Assembly (NCBI GenBank): GCA_037074615.1
Contig: CM073549.1
Location: 2,485,001-2,549,000 of the forward strand
DNA length: 64,000 nucleotides
Reading direction: 5' to 3'
DNA from: Leucaena leucocephala
Taxonomy: Eukaryota > Streptophyta > Magnoliopsida > Fabales > Fabaceae
Below the pieces are notes generated by a model. That model had not been told where the DNA came from, searched no databases, and saw nothing but the letters and a program-made list of their open reading frames with translations. The stretch's first letter is position 1; the number at the start of each line of letters is the position of its first letter. Made by a program: the position numbers and the translations under genes. Shown here in pieces: positions 48,057 through 60,018 of this stretch.

Positions 48057-51000
48057 TCAAGTACGGTTGAGCAAGGATTCAAAATCTCTGAGGATTTGGT
48101 CAGCAGCATACACTATCATCTTCTTTATCTGTTCCATCAAACAAAAACAGCATTACATTTTTTGTTTAGATTGATTTAGTCTTTCATAGTAAATCTAAGA
48201 ATTCTTGGGCATATTTCATAAAAGAGGAGATAGGTCAAAAAGAAACATGAAACAAAAATTGGAAGCACACATTACCTCCAGTTTATCTTCTCTGGCCCTG
48301 TGGTTCTTGGGAAGCTGCCGGAACTGGTTAGTTAAACGCAGACACTCATCGAGGTTTTCTGGTGACACGAAGTCCACAGCAACTTTTGTGCATGACTGCA
48401 GAAAAACAAAGTTTTAGAAAATTTTCACGTGAGTTACACAATCCAAAGAGCTCACAGATAGGAAGCATGGAAACTGACAAGTGTAGTGATTCAGGTATTT
48501 ATTATTTGAATTGTTCTGTATTAAGATGATATAATTGAATAGAACATATACATAGAGAACAAGGAATCTGGTGCCTAATTAATTACAATATATTCTCTCC
48601 TCTTAAATTCTCATAGAACACAATGGTAATATTATTAATAAATCAAGAAGACTGTTTAAACCCTAGAATTTAGAGATCTTGACACTCCCTCGATATGAAT
48701 CATGTGATATCCAATCATATCCAATTTGCTAAGAAGTCCTCCAAATGTTTGGTGTGGCAAATCTTAGTGAGGATATCTCTTGTTTATTCTTTTACCCTTA
48801 GTGGGTAACTTCTCCCACTTTTTCTTTAAGCAAAGGCCCTATCAACCTCCACATGCTTAATCCTATACGATCACAATAGATCTTGAAGGTAAAGTCATGT
48901 TTATTTGTAGGTCTTCCAATAGCTTCTATAGCTATATTCCTCGAGCTATAGCTCTAAACTCTCTTCTGCATTGCTTCTGGCCACAATATTTTGTTCCTTG
49001 CTTCTCTATGTTGCTAGATTCCCCCACACAAATATACAAAGTATTGTCGTAAAAGAGACAATCCATTTTATGCTAGTTCTATTAGGTATTTATGAGAAAC
49101 CCCACACATCATTGTGGATACTAGTTGCTTTGGAGAATTCATGGTCTTCCTTCTAGCCTAATTAGTGTATCACTAGGTTTGCCTCCATGCATATTAAGTG
49201 TATATTTTCTCTGAGACGCGATCCTTTTTCTATAACTTGCAAGATCTTGCAATCTCCATCCACAAAAAGCACATTAACTGACATAAGCTCTTTACTTAAA
49301 ATTTGATGGCCATTAATACAAAGATTTCAATAAATCTATGCCATACTAAAAGATATCAGTGTGTTCCATGTATGATTGAAAAATTCAGTACCATTTTTTG
49401 TATGCAAGATTTGGATACTAGCATTGAATTGAGTTTTAACCATTGTACCGAAATAGGTGAACCTCATATCTACACCGGATGCTTTGGAAAATCCATGTTC
49501 TTCCTTCGAGCCTAATCAATGTATCACTAAGTTTGCATCCTTGCATATTAAGTGTATATTTTCTCCTTGAGACACGATCCTTTTTCTTGATCTTGCAATC
49601 TCCATCCACAAGAAGCGCATTATCTCACCTAAGCTCTTTACTTCAAACTTGATGGCCATTAGTGCAAAGATTTCATTAAATCTATGCCATATTAAAAGAT
49701 ATCCGCGTGTTCTAAGGAAAGTACCCCGCGTATGATTGAAAAATTCAGTACCATTTTTTATATGCAAGATTTGGATATTAGCATTGAATTGAGTTTTAAC
49801 CGTTGTACGGAAATAGGTGAACACATAAGGAACCTCATATCTTATCTTTTAATAGATATACCCAATTAAGATGTGTTGTCACCAATAAACGACAACTTTT
49901 TTAAGCCAGTTCTATTGGTATTTATGAGAAATCCCACAGATCATTGTGAATACCGGATGCTTTGGAAAATCCATGTTCTTCCTTCGAGCCTAATCAGTGT
50001 ATCAATAAGTTTGCATCCCTGCATATTAAGTGTATATTTATTCCTTAAGACACGATCCTTTTTCTTGATCTTACAATCTCCATCCACAAGAAGCACCTTA
50101 ACTGACCTAAGCTCTTTACTTCAAACTTGATGGCCATTAGTGCAAAGATTTCAATAAATCTATGCCATATTAAAAGGTATCCGCGTGTTCTAAGGAAAGT
50201 ACCCCGCGTATGATTGAAAAATTCAGTACCATTTTTTATATGCAAGATTTGGATATTAGCATTGAATTGAGTTTTAACCGTTGTACGGAAATAGGTGAAC
50301 ACATAAGGAACCTCATATCTTATCTTTTAATAGATATACCCAATTAAGATGTGTTGTCACCAATAAACGACAACTTTTTTAAGTCAGTTCTATTGGTATT
50401 TATGAGAAATCCCACAGATCATTGTGAAAACCGGATGCTTTGGAAAATCCATGTTCTTCCTTCGAGCCTGATCAGTGTATCACTAGGTTTGCATCCCTGC
50501 ATATTAAGTGTATATTTTCTCCTTGAGACACGATCCTTTTTCTTGATCTTGCAATCTCCATCCACAAGAAGCGCATTATCTCACCTAAGCTCTTTACTTC
50601 AAACTTGATGGCCATTAGTGCAAAGATTTCAATAAATCTATGCCATATTAAAAGCTATCAGCGTGTTCTAAGGAAAGTACCCCGCGTATGATTGAAAAAT
50701 TCAGTACCATTTTTTATATGCAAGATTTGGATATTAGCATTGAATTGAGTTTTAACCATTGTACGGAAATAGGTGAACACATAAGGAACCTCATATCTTA
50801 TCTTTTAATAGCTATACCCAACTAAGACGTGTCGTCGTCAACAAACGACAACTTGTTTTATGCTAGTTCTATTTGGAGGAGATATTAGAAATAAAGGAGG
50901 AGATATCATAGGAATCAGATGTAAATAGGGAGAAGTCGTAGGAATGAATAAGGAGAGATTGGAGGAGATTAAGGAGATGTAAATAAGGAGAAATCGTAGG

Positions 51001-54000
51001 AATTAATGAGGAGAGAAATCATAGGAGATTAAGGAGATGTAAATAAGGAGAAATCATAAGAAGTAATGAGGAGAGATTAAGGAGACTTAATGAGCTGATT
51101 TTATTCTGTAAATCCCACAATTTTTGGGATCCATTACATGTATATATGTAGCCTATCAGATCAATAAAATATACAAGAATTCATACAGAAAATTCTGGTC
51201 TTGTTCCTGTAATCTCTCTGCTGCTGTGAACATTATGTCTACAAACACTATTGGGTATTTATGAGAAATCCCACACATAATTGTGAATACCGGATGCTTT
51301 AGAAAATCCATGTTCTTCCTTCGAGTCTGATCAGTGTATCACTAAGTTTGCATCCCTACAAATTAAGTGTATATTTTCTCCTCGAGACACTATCCTTTTT
51401 CTTGATCTTGCAATCTCCATCCACAAGAAGCGCATTATCTGACCTAAGCTCTTTACTTCAAACTTGATGGCCATTAGTGCAAAGATTTCAATAAATCTAT
51501 GCCATATTAAAAGATATCCGCGTGTTCTAAGGAAAGTACCCCGCGTATGATTGAAAAATTCAGTACCATTTTTTATATGCAAGATTTGGATATTAGCATT
51601 GAATTGAGTTTTAACCGTTGTACGGAAATAGGTGAACACATAAGGAACCTCATATCTTATCTTTTAATAGATATACCCAACTAAGACGTGTCGTAATCAA
51701 CAAACGACGACATGTTTTATACCAGTTCTATTGCTTATTTATGAGAAATCCCACACATCATTGTGAATACCGGATGCTTTGGAAAATCCATGTTCTTCCT
51801 TCGAGCATAATCAGTGTATCAATAAGTTTGCATCCCTGCATATTAAGTGTATATTTATTCCTTAAGACACGATCCTTTTTCTTGATCTTACAATCTCCAT
51901 CCACAAGAAGCACCTTAACTGACCTAAGCTCTTTACTTCAAACTTGATGGCCATTAGTGCAAAGATTTCAATAAATCTATGCCATATTAAAAGATATTCA
52001 CGTGTTCTTAGGAAAGTACCCCGCGTATGATTGAAAAATTCAGTACCATTTTTATATGCAAGATTTGGATATTAGCATTGAATTGAGTTTTAACCATTGT
52101 ATGGAAATAGGTGAACACATAGGGAACCTCATATCTTATCTTTTAATAGCTATACCCAACTAAGACGTGTCGTCGTCAACAAACGATAACTTGTTTTATG
52201 CCAATTCTATTAAGTATTTATGAGAAATCCCACACATCATTGTGAATACCGGATGCTTTGGAAAATCCATGTTCTTCCTTCGAGCCTGATCAGTGTATCA
52301 CTAAGTTTGCATCCCTGCATATTAAGTGTATATTTTCTCCTTGAGACACGATCCTTTTTCTTGATCTTGCAATCTCCATCCACAAGAAGCGCATTATCTC
52401 ACCTAAGCTCTTTACTTCAAACTTGATGGCCATTAGTGCAAAGATTTCAATAAATCTATGCCATATTAAAAGATATCCGCGTGTTCTAAGGAAAGTACCC
52501 CGCGTATGATTGAAAAATTCAGTACCATTTTTTATATGCAAGATGTGGATATTAGCATTGAATTGAGTTTTAACCGTTGTACGAAAATAGGTGAACACAT
52601 AAGGAACCTCATATCTTATCTTTTAATAGATATACCCAACTAAGACGTGTCGTCATCAACAAACGAAGACATGTTTTATGCCAGTTCTATTGGTATTTAT
52701 GAGAAATCCCACAGATCATTGTGAAAACCGGATGCTTTGGAAAATCCATGTTCTTCCTTCGAGCCTAATCAGTGTATCACTAAGTTTGCATCCCTGCATA
52801 TTAAGTGTATATTTTCTCCTTGAGACACGATCCTTTTTCTTGATCTTGCAATCTCCATCCACAAGAAGCGCATTATCTGACCTAAGCTCTTTACTTCAAA
52901 CTTGATGGCCATTAGTGCAAAGATTTCAATAAATCTATGCCATATTAAAAGATATCCGCGTGTTCTAAGGAAAGTAACCCGATTATGATTGAAAAATTCA
53001 GTACCATTTTTTATATGCAAGATTTGGATATTAGCATTGAATTGAGTTTTAACCATTGTACGGAAATAGGTGAACACATAAGGAACCTCATATCTTATCT
53101 TTTAATAGATATACCCAACTAAGACGTGTCGTCATCAACAAACGACGACATGTTTTATGCCAGTTCTATTGCTTATTTATGAGAAATCCCACAGATCATT
53201 GTGAAAACCGGATGCTTTGGAAAATCCATGTTCTTCCTTCGAGCCTAATCAGTGTATCACTAAGTTTGCATCCCTGCATATTACGTGTATATTTTCTCCT
53301 TGAGACACGATCCTTTTTCTTGATCTTGCAATCTCCATCCACAAGAAGCGCATTATCTCACCTAAGCTCTTTACTTCAAACTTGATGGCCATTAGTGCAA
53401 AGATTTCAATAAATCTATGCCATATTAAAAGATATCAGCGTGTTCTAAGGAAAGTACCCCGCGTATGATTGAAAAATTCAGTACCATTTTTTATATGCAA
53501 GATCTGGATATTAGCATTGAATTGAGTTTTAACCATTGTACGGAAATAGGTGAACACATAAGGAACCTCATCTTATCTTTTAATAGATATACCCAACTAA
53601 GACGTGTCGTCATCAACAAACGACGACATGTTTTATGCCAGTTCTATTGCTTTTTTATGAGAAATCCCACACATCATTGTGAATACCGGATGCTTTGGAA
53701 AATCCATGTTCTTCCTTCAAGCCTGATCAGTGTATCACTAGGTTTGCATCCCTGCATATTAAGTGTATATTTTCTCATTGAGACACGATCCTTTTTCTTG
53801 ATCTTGCAATCTCCATCCACAAGAAGCACTTTAACTGACCTAAGCTCTTTACTTCAAATTTGACCCATTAGTGCAAAGATTTCAATAAATCTATGCCATC
53901 TTAAAAGATATTCGCGTATTCTAAGGAACTTACCCCGCCTATGATTAAAAAACTTAGTAGCATTTTTTATATGCAAGATTTGGATATTAGCATTGAATTG

Positions 54001-57000
54001 AGTTTTAACCATTGTATGGAAATAGGTGAACACATAAGGAGCCTGATTTCTATCTTTTAATAGATATACCCAAATAAGGCGTATCGTCAACAATAAATGA
54101 CAACTTGTTTTATGCGAGTTTTATTGGGTATTTATTTGAAATCCCACACAGCTTTGTGAATACCGGATGATTTGGAAAATCCATGTTCTTCCTTCTAGTT
54201 AGATCGGTGCATCACTAAGTTTGCATCCCTACATATTATGTGCATATTTTCTGTGCGAGATGTAGATTCTTTCTCTTGATCTCACAATCTCCATTCACAA
54301 GAAGCGCCTAAACTGGCCTAGGCCCTTTACTTCACACTTGGTGGCCATTAGTACAAAGATTTCAATAAATCTACACCATATTAAGAGATATCCATGTGTT
54401 CTAAGGAAAGCACGTGTTTGATTGATAAATTCAATACCATTTTCTATATGCAAGATTTAGATATTAGCGTTGAATTGAGTTTTAACCATTGAATAGAAAT
54501 TAGTGAACACATGGAACCTCAGATCTTTTAATAGATATACCCAAGTAAGACGTGTTGTCATCAATCAACAAGACAAACTGTTATACGTGATTTCTATTGG
54601 GTTTTTATTAGAAAACCCCACACATAATTGTGAATACCGGTTGTTTTGGAAAATCCATGTTCTTCCTTCAAGCCATATTAGTGTATCACTAGCTTTGCAT
54701 CCCTGCATATTAAGTGTATATTTTCTCTGAGACACTAATCCTTTTTCTTGATCTTGCAATCTCTATTCACAAGAAGTACTTTAATTAACCCATGACCTTT
54801 ACTTCAAACTTTTAATGCAAAGATTTCAATAAAATCTATGCCATATTAAAAGATATCCATGTGTTCTAAGGAAAGTACCTGATGTGGGATTGGAAAATTC
54901 AGTACTATTTTCTGTATGCAAGATTCACAATATTGATAATAACCTTGACCTTTACTTTTTTAGTGTGTTTGGGTGTGTGGTTTGAGAATTGATTTTGGGC
55001 AAAACCTCGGTTTGGAAAAATTTTACACAAATAGTCATTTTTGTTCAAAACCTCGGTTTAGGCCAAACCATGGTTTCAGAAAAGCTGGTCAGAATAGATT
55101 TTGGAACAGTAAAACAACTTATGGACTATCTAATTACTATTTTACCGTTACTTTTTCTTACACTATCTCTCCTCTCTCTTTTATCTTTTCCACTATCTCT
55201 CATCTTTCCTCTCTACCATTTCTCCTCTCTCATCTCTTCTTTATACCCTCTCTCCTCTTTCCTCTCTACCCTCTCTCCTCTCTCTTCTCCACCCACTCTC
55301 ATCTCTTCTCTCCTCCTTTTAATAAAATCATACCCTATTTAGTAATTTACCTTCCCAAAAAGTCATTTTGAAAATAACTATCCAAACACTTATTTTCCCA
55401 AAATCTATTCTCCCCAAAATCTATTCTTCCCAGAATCTGTTCTTCATAATCTATTCTTCCCAGAATCTATTCTCAAAAGCTAATCCAAACGGGCCCTTAG
55501 GCTACCAAATTGCTAGCTTTTAATGAACTTCCCAACATGTCTCTCTTGTGTGGCCTATTTTTCCAAAATGCTCACAAAACATTCAAGCCCTCTGTTACTC
55601 TTTCTAATTTAGTTCAGGCATAATATTTCAAGTTAGTAAACCTGACTCATCTAGAGCATATTTCTCCTCTTTCAGCATCACCTTTCATTGAAGCCTCATC
55701 CATCCTTCTATAAATGCTTTACAAATCATAGGGAGAGGAGTTCGAGCCACTAACATTGTTAAGGTCCTTGTTTAAGACAAGGACAAATTTGAATAGCCTA
55801 TCCTCGTTTCGGTGCTTGAACAAGACATCATCCTTAGAGCATCGCCATTCTACTTCCAAGTTGATGTCAAGTTCTTGCCAAAGAGTCATCATCTCAAGGT
55901 AATACATGTTGACCCATGACTGGATTGGTCTACCATCACCAAGCCTTGATTTAGAAGATCAAGACCAAGTTTTCACCGTTCGGATATGCCTCTTTCATCA
56001 CATCCTAAATTTCTTTCAGACTGCTCAAAAACATAAACGTGTTTTATCAATGGGATCATTGATATCATTAGCCAAGATATCACAAGGGAGTTCTCTGATT
56101 GCCATTGTACAAGAGATGTCACATCATCAGCAGTTTGTGTTCGAGCTTCTCCAATAAAGCATCTGATCTTTCCTCCACCTTCAATGGCCAAGCAAATTAC
56201 TCTTTCCATTCTCTATAGTTTTCTCTATCAAGCTTGGCAATGGTGAGGAGAAAGGAGAATTCATCCGAACCCGAGAATCTACCACCATCGGTAGAGCCTC
56301 AGTTGAAGTTCAGTTTGAATCCTAGGTATTTTTAGAGCTTTCTAATGAGTTGCCCATGAGAAATCAAGCTACTGTGAAACTTGGCCCGCCATGTAGTAAT
56401 TTAGGCATGTATTATTTTTATATTGTTCTCTCTTAATTATCATAAAACACAACAATAACATGCCTAATAAATCAAGATCATTTAATCCCTAGAAGCTAGG
56501 GACTTTGACAATAAGAGACACATATTACCATGAATATGGCCAAGAAAACTTTGAATTACCCTATATAACAAGTGAGTTTATCTTTACCATGAGATTTCTG
56601 ACTTGATGAGGGCATCCAGCAGGAATAAACACAGACTCCCCAAGATTCTGCTCAAATGTCCATGGTTCAATACCTTTAAATTTTGAAGGGCTTGTGTTAA
56701 TAACAAGTATCAACTATTAAAGAACAAAGGTATGTATTAGTTTATGGTGCTAACCGAACTCCTCCTTCAGCTTCTTCTTGTGCTCCATTGTTAAATAAAA
56801 ACATTGATCATGAATGGGATGGAAAACCTTCAACAACAAAAATGGAGATTCAAGCAGAATAAAAGTTAAGGATAATCAGAAGCATGGATCAAGTGGAAGG
56901 AATTGTACCTGTTCCACAGGAGAACAAAAAGTATGTCTGAACTCTCTTGAGTGTTTTATTAAATATTTTTCTAACTTCTCCGTATCTTCTCTTCTGAAAA

Positions 57001-60000
57001 TGTCCCAAAGAGCAGCACCTGCTTCTCTTGTCTCATTTTCTGCAGGGACGTCAAAAAATGTGACCCCTTTAGGCACATCATTTGGAGAGATATCTCCATT
57101 GATTTCAGCACAGCACTTCTCTTTTTCATCTTGGACCTTATGTGCTATTTTCAACCTTGTAATAGTCAAGCTTTGCTCATCATTTAACTTTACTTCTGCT
57201 GTATGGGTCAAAATATTCACCTGTGAAATTATTATACAGTACTATAATGTTAATATATATAAGAACAAGAATCATAGTATTTACATAATAAAAACACTGA
57301 AGAAGCATACCGCATCTGACATGTCACAATGAAGCTTTGTTACAGAATCTCCTCTGCCAAGTTCTTCTTTTATTCCATAAGCAATGTATGTTTTTGGACC
57401 CATGTCAGGTTTCAAGACATGCATTGGCAACTTGACAGCAAGATTGAGGATTCCAGCCCGAGGATCAGTGTATTCTTGGAACGGCAAGGACCGGATAAAC
57501 TCATCACAGTGACGAGGCAAAAGATCTTCAAACTTATCAGAGGGAGGCCAGTCTTTTAGCTTTAGCATCTCTGGCCAGAGATTTCTATATGTTCTTCCCT
57601 CCATATAACCTTTAAAGAACTTATGAGTGCTGATTTCAACCTGCAATATTTGAAAGAACCAACACAGGTCAATCATGCAGAAAATTATACCATACCTCAG
57701 AAGATAAGACTCCAAGACGTGGAATCTAAAGCACAAGTAAAATGGCATTGCGTTTATGAATATATACAAAATGGCCTAAACATTGTCTTTGGTCAAATGT
57801 TCAAACAAAGCACCAGAAAAGAAGATACCGGAAATTTACCTCACAACCAGCGAGACAATCAATAGTCTTAACTTCTGACATTTTGGGGTTGATTTTTGAA
57901 TCTGAAGCCGCACATACTGCCCTCCAAATAACCATGGGCTCCCAGCTCAAACCTGTTGCTTGTTGAAGAACATCACGAACTATAACAGGTTCACCACTAA
58001 TCCAATGCTTTTGAAATATTGATAACCCCTCATTTACGATCTCCCTCGAAGAAGGGCAGTATATGTCATTGTCATAACTGCCTTCTCTAGAAGCAGCTCT
58101 TCTCACAGAGTAGTTGCAGCTTGATGCTGCTGCTGCTTTGTGCTTCAGAAGAATTTGTCCAGTTACGCAGTATCTCAACAAATCACCAGCTTTAGCTTCC
58201 AGTTCAGATATCCAGCCCCGTGGAAGAATATGCTTGAGCTCCAACATGCAGTTTCCACATCCCCCAAACTCCTTAGGGGCACAAAAAACACTTCCATTGC
58301 TTTCTGCAGTCCACTCAATAGATTGCTCAATAGAAGGATCATCTGAGGTCTTGGAATCAAAAGACTCCAGCACGGGATCACCACCATGCATGTAATCATA
58401 ACCCTTATTCACATAAAGAAACCTCATTTCAGCTCGAGGCAAAATAGTTCCATTGCGAACTTCTTGGCAACATTGGAGGCAGAGTTCATAGGAACACTCA
58501 GGACAGCTTCGGTGAAGGTCAACAATTGAAGTAGCACAATGATTGCTGCTCCAAGATGAAAAGAATAAATTAAACCTTGACGAAAATGAAAAAGATTTAT
58601 GTAGGTGAATTAAAAAACAAACTTACCAATAGACACGTTCATCATCGCCACATGGAGTTTGCAGTATCTTAATCTCAGAACGTGATGTCCCTGACATAAG
58701 AGTTAATTGTTACTAATGTTTTGAAAGTTAAAAAGCAAACCCAAAGCTAAAGTTTAACAACAACTTAAAACTGTTTCCTTTTTTCCTGATATGATAGGTT
58801 ACTGTTACTGATGTCTTGAAGAAAATATTACCACCCATAATACCTTGTATTCTAGCTTCAATCTCTTCCTCTAGAGCTTCTTCTTCACAAATTTGTTTCA
58901 GAAATGGACGAACTAAGTTGATACAATAGTGCAGACACTGACACTTCTCATTATCAGAGATATCCCTGATAGATGTCTGGCATGTAGATAAAAAATTAAT
59001 TAATGAGAAAATTGAAAGGAGTGAACTTCTAATCTTCATTAAAGAAAGTGTCAAAATTTTCCACAGGATAACATAGTAAATCATACCTTAATCATCCCAC
59101 TTGCGCGCAAGCAGGCATTGCAGTTGCAAGTTTTACGGCAAAATGGGCAACACTCCGCAATTTCTGCTACTGTCATATCAGGATACCTATGTGCATAAAT
59201 AGTAAACATGGTTAAATTTTGTAAAGACACCTTATTAATTACAACTACAAGAACAAATAAATGAAACCACTAACAGGTAAAATTGTGTAGATATAAAACA
59301 ACTCACCATTGCTTGATGCACTTATCACAGTACATTTTTTGTTCGCATTTAGTGCAAGGGACAAAACTTAATCTATCCCTTTTCATGCACTGATGACATA
59401 TCCAGTACCTTCGTTTAGTATCCTGTTTAATATAAGAAGTATAGCGTTCGTCAGTTTACGAGGCCATGGACAGTACATAGTAAAGTTCCTCTCTAATAAA
59501 AATATAAGCACACGTTGCAACACATTATTGACTCCTTAGCAGATAAGGCTTTAAAATTGCAATTTAAATCTTTTCCTAAAGAAATATGAATTGAGAAAGG
59601 CGATTACCCTTCTACTTGTTGCAATGTGATCGTCCTTAGTATAGTTTCTTGAATCCGAAGTAGGCAATGTGGACGCTGGTGCAGAATGCGATGAGGTAAT
59701 GCTCGAGGATGGACTCTCTCCACTTGATTCTGAGCCTTCTCCTGGACGGGCTCTTCTCCTGGACCTTATCTTGGCAACCACGGTTTCCTCATCAGCTTCC
59801 AAATCATCAACCAAAAAATCATTTTGCGGATTTCTTTTCCTTTTCGAGGAAGCAATAGATTTCTTTGGTTGATCCCCTCTCTCGCATGGAAAACTAGGCC
59901 TCCTCTTTGAGGAGCATAGAATGTCTCCTTCATCTTCAGAGGTTGGAGTATACTTATGACTCTCTCGAACCTTTCTCCTCGTTGAAACTTCAAAAACGTT

Positions 60001-60018
60001 TGAGCAAAACACTTCCAT
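48057..60018 (-). CDS. JMJ26: JmjC-domain histone demethylase, KDM3/JMJ26-like
   Basis: Twelve coding exons join in phase to 844 residues: 59608-60018, 59307-59422, 59087-59186, 58832-58976, 58627-58690, 57840-58545, 57311-57640, 56909-57220, 56755-56827, 56588-56673, 48276-48395 and 48057-48128. Residues 1-137 are basic and Ser-rich. A RING-like zinc region CHQCMKRDRLSFVPC...CPFCRKTCNCNAC follows at about 146-203, then a Cys/His cluster. The JmjC Fe(II) ligands are H618 and D620 (KLHCDMSD) and H775 (IPAGCPHQVRNL), all present. By family it is a nuclear H3K9me1/2 demethylase. The start at 60018 is preceded by an in-frame TAA. The intron between residues 781 and 782 is 8192 bp, as it holds a copia element. 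The product still looks intact. Confidence 0.93.
48482..48684 (-). repeat. 3' LTR of the copia element
   Basis: 203 bp, TGTAGTGATT ... ATCTTGACA on the plus strand. It shares TAATAAATCAAGA and CCCTAGAA blocks with the other LTR. Confidence 0.75.
49030..54955. repeat. Tandem array of about twelve 479-bp pol-derived units
   Basis: The anchor ACCGGATGCTTTGGAAAATC recurs at (first C of CCGG) 49475, 49953, 50431, 51290, 51770, 52249, 52728, 53208, 53686, 54163 and 54637; a variant lies near 49119. Spacing is 474-480 bp once the solo LTR (379 bp with its duplication) is subtracted; the first interval is shortened to about 356 by a deletion. On the minus strand each unit encodes part of a copia integrase core (TYFRTTVKTQFNANIQILH, NGTEFFNHT) joined to part of reverse transcriptase (KFEVKSLGE, FLWMEIARSRKRIVSQ). 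The domain between is deleted. Middle units are most alike; edge units are more diverged. Confidence 0.92.
50874..51247. mobile_element. Solo LTR inside the tandem array
   Basis: A 374-bp segment beginning TGGAGGAGATATTAG and ending GTCTACAAACA (TG...CA) interrupts one array unit. It is flanked by a perfect 5-bp duplication CTATT (50869-50873 and 51248-51252). It holds GGAGA-rich subrepeats, a TATATGTA segment and an AATAAAA-like signal. It is unrelated to the LTRs of the surrounding copia element. No internal domain is present, so it is a solo LTR left by recombination. Confidence 0.85.
54963..55496 (+). mobile_element. Tourist-like MITE, copy 3
   Basis: A 534-bp element flanked by TTA (54960-54962 and 55497-55499), with ends GTGTGTTTGGGTG and ATCCAAACGGGCCC. 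It shares the GACTATCTAATTACTATTTT segment with copy 1 and has CTCTCTCC repeats internally. It was inserted in the copia remnant between the array and gag, so it is younger than the copia. Confidence 0.82.
55719..56209 (-). pseudogene. Copia gag remnant
   Basis: Two broken frames match copia gag. The upstream frame (55973-56209) has GKIRCFIGEARTQ and QWQSENSLVISWLMISMIPL, the N-terminal gag motif. The downstream frame (55719-55907) has YYLEMMTLWQELDIN and FKFVLVLNKDLNNV. Frame breaks lie between them. It belongs to the element 48482-56510. Confidence 0.75.
56392..56510 (-). repeat. 5' LTR of the copia element, shortened
   Basis: 119 bp, TGTAGTAATTTAGG ... GGGACTTTGACA on the plus strand. Compared with the other LTR it lacks about 84 bp internally. 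The sequence just inside it does not match the usual initiator-Met primer-binding site. Confidence 0.7.

Larger units (their letters stand above)
48482..56510 (-). mobile_element. Old Ty1/copia LTR retrotransposon in a JMJ26-like intron
   Basis: Two related terminal repeats, 48482-48684 (203 bp) and 56392-56510 (119 bp, internally shortened), start TGTAGT and end TTGACA. They are flanked by ACAAG (48477-48481) and ATAAG (56511-56515), a 5-bp target duplication with one change. The element reads on the minus strand: gag fragments at 55719-56209 (LVQWQSENSLVISWLMISMI; YYLEMMTLWQELDIN); most of pol replaced by a tandem array; the terminal RNase H tail (HVEVD..., DILTK) at about 48695-48880; and a purine tract GAGGGAG beside the 3' LTR. 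It lies in the same orientation as the host gene. Removing it leaves an intron of about 158 bp. All frames are broken, so it cannot move by itself. Confidence 0.85.

Noticed and set aside
48057..48395. A separate small gene, with the JMJ26-like gene truncated by the retrotransposon
   Set aside because: The two exons are in phase with exon 10 and complete the JmjC C-terminus (SCTKVAVDFVSPENL); the copia lies wholly in the intron.
49030..54955. CRISPR-like regular repeat spacing, or a family of about twelve small genes
   Set aside because: The 479-bp units are contiguous, have no short repeat/spacer pattern and derive from copia pol. The repeated frames on both strands are relics or shadows.
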